Assembly (NCBI RefSeq): GCF_003590855.1
Contig: NZ_QYUP01000153.1
Location: 1 to 55,320, forward strand
Reading direction: 5' to 3'
DNA: 55,320 nt
Source of the DNA: Massilia cavernae
Lineage (GTDB): Bacteria > Pseudomonadota > Gammaproteobacteria > Burkholderiales > Burkholderiaceae_D
Of the stretch, positions 46,560-55,320 are shown piece by piece. The first letter of the stretch is position 1. Each line of letters opens with the position of its first letter. The notes under the pieces were generated by a model. The model was given only the letters and a program-made list of their open reading frames with translations, searched no databases and had not been told where the DNA came from. Both the position numbers and the translations under genes were made by a program.

Positions 46560-47749
46560 AGCTCAGGTAAGCTCATCTCAGCCAGCCGCACCCAGTAGCT
46601 GGCGCCGATTGGCAACAGGTTGTCGTTGAAGTCATAGCTGGCGTTGTGCAGCTGGCATGGGCCGAGGCCGTGGCCGCCTGCGCGGTGGTCGCCCTCGCCA
46701 TTGCCGATAAACACATAGCACCCTGGCTTTTCCTGCAGCATGAAGGCGAAGTCCTCCGCGCCCATGGTCGGCTCGACATTGTCGTTGACGTTGGCGGCTC
46801 CCGCGACAGCCTTCATCGCCTCGATCGCGAACGCGGTTTCGCGCGCGTGGTTCACCAGTGGCGGGTAGTTGCGCTTGAAGGTGAAGTCGACCTCCGCATT
46901 GAATGCCGACACGGTTCCCTTGGCAATCTGCTCCATGCGCTTCTCGATCAGGTCGAGCACCGGCGTGGTGAAGGTGCGCACGGTGCCGATCAGCACCGCT
47001 TCATCGGGAATGACATTGGTTGCGCTGCCCGAATGGATTTGCGTAATCGACAGCACCGCCGTATCCAGCGGATTCTTCTCGCGCGAGATGATCGTCTGCC
47101 ATGCCTGCGCTATCTGGACTGCGATCATGACCGGATCGATGCCGCGGTGCGGCTGGGCCGCGTGCGCGCCCTTGCCTTTGACCACGACGCGGAACTCGTT
47201 ACTCGACGCCATCATCGGCCCGGCGACCACGCCGAAGCTGCCGGTCTTGATGCCCGGCCAGTTGTGCATCCCGTACACAGCCTGCATCGGGAACTGCCTG
47301 AACAGGCCGTCGTCCATCATGCGGCGCGCACCGCCGCCGCCTTCCTCTGCCGGCTGGAAGATCAGGTAAACGGTGCCGTCGAAATTGCGGTTCGTCGCAA
47401 GGTAATGCGCCGCGCCCAGCAGCATGGCGGTGTGGCCGTCGTGGCCGCAGGCGTGCATCTTGCCGGCATGGCGCGAGGCGTGTGGAAAACTGTTCACTTC
47501 CTGCATCGGCAGCGCGTCCATGTCGGCGCGCAGGCCGATGGCGCGTTCCGAGGTGCCGTTCTTGATGATCCCGACAACACCTGTCACGCCCAGCCCGCGC
47601 ACGATCGGGATGCCCCACTCGGTCAGCCGCGCGGCGACGATGTCGGCGGTGCGCTGCTCTTCATAGCAAAGTTCGGGATGCGCGTGCAGGTCCCGGCGAA
47701 TCTCTTGCAGCTCGGACTGAAATGCGATGATCGGTTCCACGAGTTTCAT
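46556..47749 (-). CDS. M20 family amidohydrolase (hippurate / N-acyl-amino-acid hydrolase type)
   Basis: A 397-aa cytoplasmic metallohydrolase that releases amino acids from N-acyl derivatives. M20D motifs are HPELCYEE, GLRADMDALP, the metal-binding MHACGHDGHTAMLLG, QPAEEGGGGA with the catalytic Glu, HAAQPHRGIDP of the dimerisation domain and a C-terminal MGAEDFAFML. The ATG at 47749 has GGAGAAC 5 nt upstream; in-frame starts further out are rejected. Substrate (hippurate, N-acetyl amino acid, indole-acetyl conjugate) is not determined. Monocistronic, convergent with the hydroxyacid dehydrogenase gene. Confidence 0.9.
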   Translation of the reverse strand: MKLVEPIIAFQSELQEIRRDLHAHPELCYEEQRTADIVAARLTEWGIPIVRGLGVTGVVGIIKNGTSERAIGLRADMDALPMQEVNSFPHASRHAGKMHACGHDGHTAMLLGAAHYLATNRNFDGTVYLIFQPAEEGGGGARRMMDDGLFRQFPMQAVYGMHNWPGIKTGSFGVVAGPMMASSNEFRVVVKGKGAHAAQPHRGIDPVMIAVQIAQAWQTIISREKNPLDTAVLSITQIHSGSATNVIPDEAVLIGTVRTFTTPVLDLIEKRMEQIAKGTVSAFNAEVDFTFKRNYPPLVNHARETAFAIEAMKAVAGAANVNDNVEPTMGAEDFAFMLQEKPGCYVFIGNGEGDHRAGGHGLGPCQLHNASYDFNDNLLPIGASYWVRLAEMSLPEL

Positions 47750-47898
47750 CTTTGTTCTCCGTTTGATGCTCGAATGCCAAGGGTCCATTGTAGCCTTCTC
47801 ATCCGCTGTAGGCCAGAGCGCCACGCCGGTCGTATATACCGGCCCGGAATCGTTTACAGTATTGGTTTGACGCTCGATTTATTCCGGAATTCCACTTC

Positions 47899-49990
47899 AT
47901 GACAAGCACCCAAGTCCGGGCCACCTGCCCCCACGACTGCCCCGACACCTGCGCGCTCCTGGTCACCGTCAAGGACGGCGTGGCGACTGAAGTGAAGGGC
48001 GACCCGGACCACCCGACCACCGCCGGCGTGCTGTGCACCAAGGTCGCGCGCTACACGGAGCGCACCTACCACGAGGAACGCCTGCTGCACCCGATGAAGC
48101 GGGTCGGCAAAAAAGGCGAGGGCAAGTTCGAACGCATCAGCTGGGACGAGGCGCTGGACACCATCGCGTCGCGCCTGAAAGGCATCGCCGCGCGTGACCC
48201 GCAGGCGATCCTGCCGTACAGCTACTGCGGCACGATGGGGCTGGTGCAGGGCGAATCGATGTCGCTGCGCTTCTTCCACCAGCTGGGCGCGTCGCATCTC
48301 GACCGCACCATCTGCGCCAGCGCCGGCGCCACCGGCTACAAGTACACGGTGGGCGCGTCGATCGGCACCGACATGGAGCAGTTCCAGAATGCCAAACTGA
48401 TCATCATCTGGGGCGGCAACCCGATCGCCTCCAACCTGCACTTCTGGATGCGGGCGCAGGAAGCCAAGCGCCGCGGCGCGAAGCTGATCGCGATCGACCC
48501 CTACCGTTCGCTGACGGCGGAAAAATGCCATCAGCATATCGCCGTCCTGCCCGGCACCGACTCCGCGTTCGCGCTGGGCCTGATGCACGTGCTGATCCGC
48601 GAGAACCTGCTCGACCACGACTACATCGAGCACTACACCCTCGGCTTCGACGAGCTGAAGGAGCGCGCCGCGGAATGGACGCCCGAGCGCACCGCCGAAA
48701 CCTGCGGCATCACCGCCGATGAAGTGGTCAAGCTCGCGCGCGAATACGGCCAGGCGGCCGTCAAAGGCGAAGCGGCAGCCATCCGCGTCAACTACGGCGT
48801 GCAGCGGGTGCGCGGCGGCGGCATGGCGGTGCGCGCGATCGCCTGCCTGCCGGCCCTGGTCGGCGCCTGGCGCAACCCGGCCGGCGGCGTTCAGCTCTCG
48901 TCGTCGGGCAGCTTCCCGACCAATAAACCGAAACTGCAGCGTCCCGACCTGCTGGCCGGCCGCCACGCGCGCACCATCAACATGACCACCATCGGCGACG
49001 ACCTGCTGAAGGAAAGCTCGCCGGAGTTCGGCCCGAAGGTTGGGAAGCGGTCATCGGTCTACAAACGCCCAACCGGTCGCCATCGCGCCCGATTCCGGCA
49101 AGGTGATGCGCGGCTTCGAGCGCGAGGATTTGTTACACCGTGGTGCTCGAAGCCTTTTCGACCGACCACCGCACGACCTATGCCGACATCTGCTGCCGGC
49201 CACCACCACCCAGCTCGAACACGTCGACACGCACACCTCCTACGGCCACCTGTACATGATGGCCAATAACGCCGCCATCGCGCCGATGGGCGAAGCAAAG
49301 GCCAACACCGAAATCTTCCGCCTGCTGGCCCAGCGCATGGGCTTCGACGATCCCTGCTTCAGCGAGACCGACGACGAACTGGCGGCCCAGGCTTTCGACG
49401 CCGGCAATCCGCGCGCCGTGCACTTCGATTGGGAGTCGCTCAAGCAAAAGGGCTGGCAGCGCCTGAACATGCCCGATGCCCCGTTCGCGCATGGCGGCTT
49501 CCTGACGCCATCCGGCAAATGCGAGTTCTATTCCGCCAGCATGCTGGCCGACGGACTCGACCCGCTGCCGGCCTACATCGCGCCGCACGAATCCGTGGCG
49601 TCGAACCCCGAATTGGCCGCGAAGTACCCGCTGGCGATGATCTCTCCGCCGGCGCGCAACTTCCTCAACTCCAGCTTCGTCAACGTCAAGAGCCTGCGTT
49701 CGGCCGAAGGCGAACCCCACCTCGACATCCACCCGCACGACGCCTTTACGCGCGGCATCGCGGACGGCGAGATGGTCCGCATCTTCAACGACCGCGGCAC
49801 CTTCGTCGCACGCGCCCGCGTCACGGACAAGGCCCGCGAGGGCTTGGTGGTGGGCCTGTCGGTCTGGTGGAAGAAGCTCGCCAGCGACGGCAAGAATGCC
49901 AACGAGGTCACCAGCCAGCTGCTGACCGACATGGGCCGCGCGCCCGTTTTCTACGACACCCTGGTCGAGGTTGAAAAACTCGCCGCATAG
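47899..49990 (+). pseudogene. molybdopterin oxidoreductase (formate dehydrogenase / DMSO reductase family), interrupted by an indel cluster
   Basis: Mo-bisMGD oxidoreductase of about 690 aa if whole. The N-terminal cysteine motif CPHDCPDTC with a later LCTK supports an iron-sulfur cluster. FERISWDEALDTIA, IIIWGGNPIASNLHFW and the C-terminal molybdopterin-binding domain (LNSSFVNVKSLRSAEGEP, then DIHPHDAFTRG and GLVVGLSVWWKKLASDG) are clear. The reading frame is lost and regained within about 49035-49215, where at least five one- or two-base indels can be inferred from the expected text FGPKVEAVIVYNANPVAIAP and LPATTQLEHVDTHTSYGH. Both flanks are intact, so a local sequence fault is at least as likely as a real pseudogene. 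The electron partner is not in the window. Confidence 0.8.
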
Positions 49991-50007
49991 GTAAAGCGAA
50001 ACGCCAT

Positions 50008-51063
50008 ATGATAGACAAGACCCTCAGGCTCGCGCTTGCGGGCGCCGTGGCAGCGATGTTAGCCAGCTGCACCGGTATCAACTACTACGCACAAGCCGCG
50101 AAGGGCCAGTTTTCGCTGCTGACGGAGGCGCGCCCGATCGAGGACTGGCTGGCCGATAACGGCACCGACTCGAAGCTGCGCCTGCGACTTGCCACCGCGC
50201 GCCAGATCCGCAGCTTCGCCGTCAAGGAGCTTGGCTTGCCGGACAACGCCAGCTACACCAACTATACGGCGCTGTCGCGGCCTTACGTCGTGTGGAACAT
50301 CGTGGCCACCCCCGAGCTGTCGCTCAAGCCCTTGCAGTGGTGCTTCCCGGTGGCGGGCTGCGTCAACTACCGCGGCTACTACAGCAAGGAGGCAGCGCAG
50401 GAATACGCCAGCGAGCTGCGCGCCCAGGGCAACGACGTGCAGGTCGGCGGCGTGCCGGCCTACTCCACGCTGGGCTGGTTCAACGACCCGCTGATCTCGA
50501 CCTTCATCCACTATCCCGACGCCGAACTGGCGCGCCTGATCTTCCACGAACTGTCGCACCAGGTGGTCTATGTGCAGGGCGACTCGCAGTTCAACGAGTC
50601 CTTCGCCAGTGCGGTCGAGGAGGCCGGCGTCGAGCGCTGGCTCAGTGGCTACGGCAACGACGCCATGCGCCAGAACTATGCGAAGTTCGTATCGCGCAAG
50701 CAGGATTTCATCAAGCTGCTGCTGTCGTACCGGCGCACGCTGGAAGACAACTACGCATCGAAGGCGCCTCCCGCCGAAAAGCGCACCACCAAGGTGCGCC
50801 TGTTCAGCCAGCTGAAGGACGACTACCTGGTGCTGAAGGCATCGTGGGGCGGCTTCGCCGGCTACGACCGATTCTTCGCCGAGCCGCTGTCGAACGCCCA
50901 TCTCGCCGCCATCGCCACCTACACCGACCTGGTGCCGGCCTTCCGCGCCCTGCTGGCGCGCGAGCAGAGCTTCACCAGGTTCTATGCGACGGCGCGCAAG
51001 CTCGCCGCACTGGAAAAAGCCGAACGCCACCGCCGCCTCAAGGCGCTCGACGTCAAGGCCTGA
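50008..51063 (+). CDS. lipoprotein aminopeptidase (COG4324 family)
   Basis: A 351-aa putative aminopeptidase of the COG4324 ('Aminopep') family. A lipobox AAMLASC in the first 25 residues makes it a lipoprotein. A metal site is seen in LIFHELSHQVVY (HELSH, a variant of HEXXH), followed by DSQFNESFASAVEEAGVERWL with the downstream Glu. The central ARPYVVWN-like segment and KPLQWCFPVAGCVNYRGYY fit family members. It begins 17 bp after the molybdopterin gene. Substrate unknown. Confidence 0.8.
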   Translation: MIDKTLRLALAGAVAAMLASCTGINYYAQAAKGQFSLLTEARPIEDWLADNGTDSKLRLRLATARQIRSFAVKELGLPDNASYTNYTALSRPYVVWNIVATPELSLKPLQWCFPVAGCVNYRGYYSKEAAQEYASELRAQGNDVQVGGVPAYSTLGWFNDPLISTFIHYPDAELARLIFHELSHQVVYVQGDSQFNESFASAVEEAGVERWLSGYGNDAMRQNYAKFVSRKQDFIKLLLSYRRTLEDNYASKAPPAEKRTTKVRLFSQLKDDYLVLKASWGGFAGYDRFFAEPLSNAHLAAIATYTDLVPAFRALLAREQSFTRFYATARKLAALEKAERHRRLKALDVKA

Positions 51064-51147
51064 CAGGCAGGCGAACGGGCAATGTTTTATGTTGCAGTGC
51101 ATCAAGCACTGCGGATAGAGGTCTTGCTCGAATAGCAGCAAAAGCGC

Positions 51148-51176
51148 TTGCATCGCAAGCCTCCGCCCGATAGCAT
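51148..51176 (+). promoter_or_regulatory. possible promoter of fadD1, overlapping a GCTTGC/GCAAGC palindrome
   Basis: TTGCAT (51148-51153), 17-nt spacer, TAGCAT (51171-51176), 104 bp before the ATG. GCTTGC-ATC-GCAAGC (51146-51160) covers the -35 and could be an operator. Confidence 0.4.
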
Positions 51177-51280
51177 CACATGGAAGTTGTCAATAAGCGC
51201 CTGCTTTTCAAAGCCGGAAAATGCGCGGCCCTGCAGGTACGCCAGTTCCCATAACGATAATTAACGAGACAGAGGCAGAC

Positions 51281-52972
51281 ATGGACAAAATTTGGTTGAA
51301 ATCATACCCACCCGGCGTACCCGCGGAAATCGACCCGGACCAGTACACCTCGCTTGTCCAGCTGCTTGAAGAGTCCTTCAGCAAGTACGCGATGCGCAAC
51401 GCCTACGTCTGCATGGACAAGTACCTCACCTACGGGGAACTGGACGAGTACTCGAAGAAGCTGGCGGCCTGGCTGCAAAGCCGCGGCATGAAAAAGGGCG
51501 CGCGCGTGGCGATCATGATGCCTAACGTGCTGCAATACCCGATCGCGATTGCCGCCATCCTGCGCGCCGGCTACACCGTCGTCAACGTCAACCCGCTGTA
51601 CACCCCGCGCGAACTGGAACACCAGCTCACCGACTCCGGCAGCGAAGCCATCATCGTGCTTGAGAACTTCGCCAACGTCCTGCAGCAGGTGCTGTCCAAA
51701 ACCTCGGTGCGCCACATCATCGTGGCCGACATGGGTGAGATGCTCGGCTTCGCCAAGGGCATGCTGGTCAACTTCGTGGTCCGCAACGTCAAGAAGCTGG
51801 TGCCACCCTATGCGCTGCCGAACGCGGTACGCTTCAGCGACGCCCTGTCGCAAGGCAGCAGGATGCAGTTCACGCCGGTCGCCGCGACCAGTGCCGACAT
51901 CGCCTTCCTGCAGTACACAGGCGGCACCACCGGCTTGTCGAAGGGCGCGACCCTCACCCACCGCAACGTCATCGCCAACGTGCTCCAGACCGAGGCATGG
52001 TCCAAGCCTGCGCTGGATAAGGCGCCGGTGGTCGAGCAGCTTTCCATCGTCTGCGCATTGCCGCTGTACCACATCTTCGCACTGACGGCGTGCGCGATGT
52101 GGGGCACCCGCGTCGGCGCGCTGAACATCCTGATCCCGAATCCGCGCGACATCGGCGGCTTCATCAAGGAGCTCGCCAAGTACAAGTTCAACATGCTGCC
52201 GGCGGTGAACACGCTGTACAACGCGCTGCTGAACCACCCGGACTTCAAGAGCCTCGACTTCAGCGGCCTGAAGATCTCGAACGGCGGCGGCATGGCGGTA
52301 CAGCAGGCCGTCAACGACAAATGGAAGGCCGCCACCGGCACCTCCATCATCGAAGGCTACGGCTTGTCCGAGACTTCGCCCGTGGCCACCTGCAACCGCG
52401 CCGACATGACCGAATTCTCGGGCACCATCGGCCTGCCGGTGCCGTCGACCGACATCGCCATCCTGGATGACGACAACAAGCCGGTACCACTCGGCGAGCG
52501 CGGCGAAATCGCGATCCGCGGCCCGCAGGTCATGGCAGGCTACTGGAACCACCCCGACGAAACCGCCAAGGTCATGACGCCGGACGGGTTCTTCAAGTCG
52601 GGCGACATCGGCGTGATGGATGCCGACGGCTACGTCAAGATCGTCGACCGCAAGAAGGACATGATCCTGGTGTCCGGCTTCAACGTGTACCCGACCGAAC
52701 TGGAATCGGTGATCTCGATGCACCCCGGCGTGCTCGAATGCGCCGTCGTCGGCGTGCCGGACGAGTACTCGGGCGAAGCGGTCAAGGTTTTCGTCGTGCG
52801 CAAGGACCCGAATCTCACGCAAGAGCAGCTGATGGACTACTTCAAGGAGCAGCTCACCGGCTACAAGAAGCCGAAGTATGTCGAGTTCCGCAGCGAACTG
52901 CCGAAGTCCAACGTCGGCAAGATCCTGCGCCGCATGCTCAGGGAAGAAAAGAAAGAGAAGCAGGCCGCGTAA
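51281..52972 (+). CDS. fadD: long-chain fatty-acid-CoA ligase, first of two paralogues
   Basis: A 563-aa acyl-CoA synthetase of the FadD type that activates long-chain fatty acids with ATP and CoA for beta-oxidation. The P-loop YTGGTTGLSKG is at 212-222. GYGLSETSPVATCN (A5 motif), GWFKSGD-type FFKSGDIG, DRKKDMILVSGFNVYPTE and the catalytic Lys region LPKSNVGKILRRML are present. Start MDKIWLKSYPPGVP matches the paralogue's MDKFWLKEYQPGVP; upstream in-frame ATG at 51221 is rejected. A terminator follows, and a group II intron has inserted right behind it, before the second paralogue. Confidence 0.93.
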   Translation: MDKIWLKSYPPGVPAEIDPDQYTSLVQLLEESFSKYAMRNAYVCMDKYLTYGELDEYSKKLAAWLQSRGMKKGARVAIMMPNVLQYPIAIAAILRAGYTVVNVNPLYTPRELEHQLTDSGSEAIIVLENFANVLQQVLSKTSVRHIIVADMGEMLGFAKGMLVNFVVRNVKKLVPPYALPNAVRFSDALSQGSRMQFTPVAATSADIAFLQYTGGTTGLSKGATLTHRNVIANVLQTEAWSKPALDKAPVVEQLSIVCALPLYHIFALTACAMWGTRVGALNILIPNPRDIGGFIKELAKYKFNMLPAVNTLYNALLNHPDFKSLDFSGLKISNGGGMAVQQAVNDKWKAATGTSIIEGYGLSETSPVATCNRADMTEFSGTIGLPVPSTDIAILDDDNKPVPLGERGEIAIRGPQVMAGYWNHPDETAKVMTPDGFFKSGDIGVMDADGYVKIVDRKKDMILVSGFNVYPTELESVISMHPGVLECAVVGVPDEYSGEAVKVFVVRKDPNLTQEQLMDYFKEQLTGYKKPKYVEFRSELPKSNVGKILRRMLREEKKEKQAA

Positions 52973-52988
52973 GGGCGCGGTTAAAAGG

Positions 52989-53015
52989 CCGCCCGCCGTG
53001 CGGGCGGTTTTTTTT
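52989..53015 (+). terminator. rho-independent terminator of fadD1
   Basis: CCGCCCGC and GCGGGCGG arms, CGT loop, eight T, then CGT and intron copy 3. Confidence 0.92.
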
Positions 53016-53018
53016 CGT

Positions 53019-53663
53019 GTGCGCCCAGCATGGGCGCACTCTTGGAGGTGCAAGTCCTCCCGCGAGCTGGCCACAGCGAGCGAAGCGAAGCACAACTGCG
53101 GAAGGGCGACCGACTGTGGGGAGGAAGTGTGGAGCGAAACTGCGAGCCGATGAACAAGAATCGGATAGAAGGCGCTGCCGAGCGGGGCGAGCGGGCACGA
53201 AACCGCAAAGCTCTTGTGGCCAATGCGAAGTGGCGTAGATCCGGCGGTTGTGCAGGGAAGGAGTGCGTTCTTACCTGGGGAGATCTCGTCTTATGTCTGA
53301 AAGGGCGACGGTGAAAGCCGGAACGAGAAGTCAGCAGAGGTCGTAGTAGTCGGAGGCTGGGCCGGGAAGGCCGAATACCGCCGACGAAGGGCCGAAGGAG
53401 CGGGAGGGCGATTCTGCCTGACCATCTGAGATGGATATGCTTCAGATGCCCGGATACGGGGCTCGTCACGCAACGCGCATCAGGTGAAGCCTGGTGCACG
53501 GTGACAGCGAAGAACCAAATCGGCCGGGTCGGGGCCAGATGAACCTAGGCTGCATGTTCGGGTATAGGCATGCAGACCTCAACCGTTTCAACCGCCCGGT
53601 GCGGACCCGCATGCCGGGTGGTGTGGGAGGGGCGCGGTCATTGTGGCCGCCCCCTATCCCGAT
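53019..53663 (+). mobile_element. ORF-less group II intron, copy 3, behind the fadD1 terminator
   Basis: 645 nt, apparently identical to copies 1 and 2. The 5' exon is again TTTTTTTTCGT (IBS1 53013-53018), but the hairpin is unrelated to that of rrn and the 3' exon starts TTAGTT instead of CTGTAC. EBS1 is at 53197-53202, domain V at about 53591-53622 and the branch A at 53656. This copy is therefore an independent insertion, not a by-product of rrn recombination. Confidence 0.9.
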
Positions 53664-53693
53664 TTAGTTAAACCACAAATGACAGAGGCAGAG

Positions 53694-55320
53694 ATGGACA
53701 AGTTTTGGCTGAAGGAGTACCAACCGGGCGTGCCGGCGGAGATCGACTACACGCAATACCGCTCGCTGACACACCTGCTGGAGGAGTCGTTCCGCAAGTA
53801 TGCCGACCGCAAGGCCTACGTCTGCATGGACAAGGCGATCACCTTCCGCGAGCTTGACCAGATGTCGCAGCAGATGGGCGCCTGGCTGCAGGCGCGCGGC
53901 CTGAAGCGGGGCGCGCGCGTCGCCATCATGCTGCCGAACGTGCTGCAGTACCCGGTTGCCATGGCCGCCGCGCTGCGCGCCGGCTACACCATCGTCAACG
54001 TCAATCCCCTGTACACCGCGCGCGAGTTGCAGCACCAGTTGATCGACTCCGGCGCCGAAGCCATCATCGTGCTCGAGAACTTCGCCGGCACGCTGGAGCA
54101 GGTCATCGCAAAGACCAGCGTCAAGCACGTGGTGGTAGCAACGATGGGTGACCTGCTGGGCGGCCTGAAAGGCACCATCGTCAACTTCGTGGTCCGCAAG
54201 GTCAAGAAGATGGTGCCGGCGTTTTCGCTGCCGTCGGCGGTCGGCTTCAACAAGGTGCTGGCCGACGGCTCGCGCCTGGCGCTGAACCCGGTCAAGCTTG
54301 GTCACGACGACATCGCCTTCCTGCAGTACACCGGCGGCACGACGGGCGTATCGAAGGGCGCTGTGCTCCTGCACCGCAATGTCATCGCCAACGTGCTGCA
54401 GAACGAAGCTTGGCTGCAGCCGACGCTCGACACGCTGCCTGAAGGTACGCAGACGCAGTTCGTCTGCGCGCTGCCGCTGTATCACATCTACTCGCTGACC
54501 GTGTGCGCGCTGATGGGCATGCGCCTGGGCGGAATGAACGTGCTGGTTCCGAACCCGCGCGACATCCCCGGCTTCGTCAAGGAACTGGCCAAGTACAAGA
54601 TCAACATCTTCCCGGCCGTGAACACGCTGTACAACGCGCTGCTGAACAACCCTGACTTCTCGAAGCTGGACTTCTCGAGCTACAAGGTCTGCAACGGCGG
54701 TGGCATGGCAGTGCAGAAGGCCGTGGCCGAGAAGTGGCTGAAGGTGACCGGCACAGCCATCGTCGAAGGCTACGGCCTGTCCGAGACCTCGCCGGTGGCC
54801 ACCGCCAACCGCTGCGACATCAAGGAGTTCACCGGCACCATCGGCCTGCCGTATCCATCGACCGAAATCGCCATCCTCGACGACGACGGCAACCGCGTGT
54901 CGCTCGGCACCGCGGGCGAAATCGCCATCCGCGGCCCGCAGGTGATGGCCGGCTACTGGCAGCGCGACGACGAGACGGCCAAGTCGATGACGCCGGATGG
55001 CTTCTTCAAGACTGGCGACGTCGGCATCATGGACGAACGCGGCTACACCCGTATCGTCGACCGCAAGAAGGACATGATCCTGGTGTCGGGCTTTAATGTG
55101 TACCCGAACGAGGTGGAGGGCGTGGTGGCCAGCCATCCGGGCGTGCTGGAAGTGGCGTGTATCGGCGTGCCCGATTCGGCATCCGGCGAGGCGGTCAAGC
55201 TGTTCATCGTGAAGAAGGATCCTGCGCTTACCGAAGACCAGGTCAAGGATTACTGCAAGGACCAGCTGACCGGCTACAAGAAGCCGAAGTACGTCGAGTT
55301 CCGCAGCGAGCTGCCCAAGA
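53694..55320 (+). CDS. fadD: long-chain fatty-acid-CoA ligase, second paralogue, 3'-truncated by the window edge
   Basis: 542 codons of an open frame that continues past the window. It is closely similar to the first ligase along its length. The same P-loop position (YTGGTTGVSKG, 212-222), GYGLSETSPVATAN, FFKTGDVG, DRKKDMILVSGFNVYPNE and the terminal KKPKYVEFRSELPK are present; the final catalytic-Lys segment lies beyond the edge. The leader TGACAGAGGCAGAGATG resembles that of the first gene. Only 30 bp separate the intron end from the ATG, so a promoter must lie within or before the intron, or the gene depends on read-through of the first terminator. Confidence 0.92.
   Translation, partial: MDKFWLKEYQPGVPAEIDYTQYRSLTHLLEESFRKYADRKAYVCMDKAITFRELDQMSQQMGAWLQARGLKRGARVAIMLPNVLQYPVAMAAALRAGYTIVNVNPLYTARELQHQLIDSGAEAIIVLENFAGTLEQVIAKTSVKHVVVATMGDLLGGLKGTIVNFVVRKVKKMVPAFSLPSAVGFNKVLADGSRLALNPVKLGHDDIAFLQYTGGTTGVSKGAVLLHRNVIANVLQNEAWLQPTLDTLPEGTQTQFVCALPLYHIYSLTVCALMGMRLGGMNVLVPNPRDIPGFVKELAKYKINIFPAVNTLYNALLNNPDFSKLDFSSYKVCNGGGMAVQKAVAEKWLKVTGTAIVEGYGLSETSPVATANRCDIKEFTGTIGLPYPSTEIAILDDDGNRVSLGTAGEIAIRGPQVMAGYWQRDDETAKSMTPDGFFKTGDVGIMDERGYTRIVDRKKDMILVSGFNVYPNEVEGVVASHPGVLEVACIGVPDSASGEAVKLFIVKKDPALTEDQVKDYCKDQLTGYKKPKYVEFRSELPK

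Overview
The window looks like the chromosome of a GC-rich betaproteobacterium of the Oxalobacteraceae (Massilia/Duganella type). The 16S and 23S genes, the 16S-tRNA-Ile(GAT)-tRNA-Ala(TGC)-23S-5S operon layout and the protein families all fit. Taxon and family names come from recall, not from searches.

Layout. Three rRNA operons on the + strand frame the window. rrn1 enters as a 5'-truncated 23S plus 5S (1-2209), rrn2 is complete (9657-15233) and rrn3 is complete (38017-43609). Between rrn1 and rrn2 lies only a four-gene type I Wadjet anti-plasmid system, jetABCD (2992-9622). Between rrn2 and rrn3 lie a small YbjQ-type protein, a low-complexity protein, a frameshifted secreted isoamylase and a DUF2868/DUF3482 GTPase pair. 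These are followed by a 15-kb periplasmic alcohol-oxidation module (22.5-37.9 kb). After rrn3 come a decayed M28 peptidase, a PagL-like lipid A deacylase, a beta-hydroxyacid dehydrogenase, an M20 amidohydrolase, a molybdopterin oxidoreductase broken by indels, a lipoprotein aminopeptidase and two tandem long-chain acyl-CoA ligases, the second running off the end.

The alcohol-oxidation module contains cytochrome c550 PedF, an MxaJ/XoxJ-like binding protein, two TonB-dependent receptors (one resembling the PQQ importer PqqU/YncD), a YVTN beta-propeller, an aldehyde dehydrogenase with a DUF779 partner, a PQQ alcohol dehydrogenase with the Asp-X-Asp signature of lanthanide enzymes, a porin, an ApbE flavin transferase and an AcoR-type sigma-54 activator. 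I find a -24/-12 (sigma-54) promoter in front of each of the five transcription units other than the regulator. A repeated TGTTCC-N5-GGGACA palindrome precedes two of them, and a half-site version precedes the regulator gene. The module therefore reads as one locally controlled regulon for lanthanide/PQQ-dependent alcohol oxidation.

The most unusual structure is a 645-nt ORF-less group II intron present in three apparently identical copies (2260-2904, 15234-15878, 53019-53663). Each copy sits directly behind the T-tract of a rho-independent terminator, after TTTCGT. rrn3 carries the same junction uninterrupted (43609/43610), which is an empty site that fixes both intron ends. Domain V, domain VI with a bulged A at -8, and a 6-bp EBS1-IBS1 pairing can be read from the sequence. 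No reverse transcriptase is encoded here, so mobility must have been provided in trans.

Caution: several genes carry tight clusters of 1-nt indels and the rRNA copies differ in homopolymer length. Part of the apparent gene decay may be sequence error.
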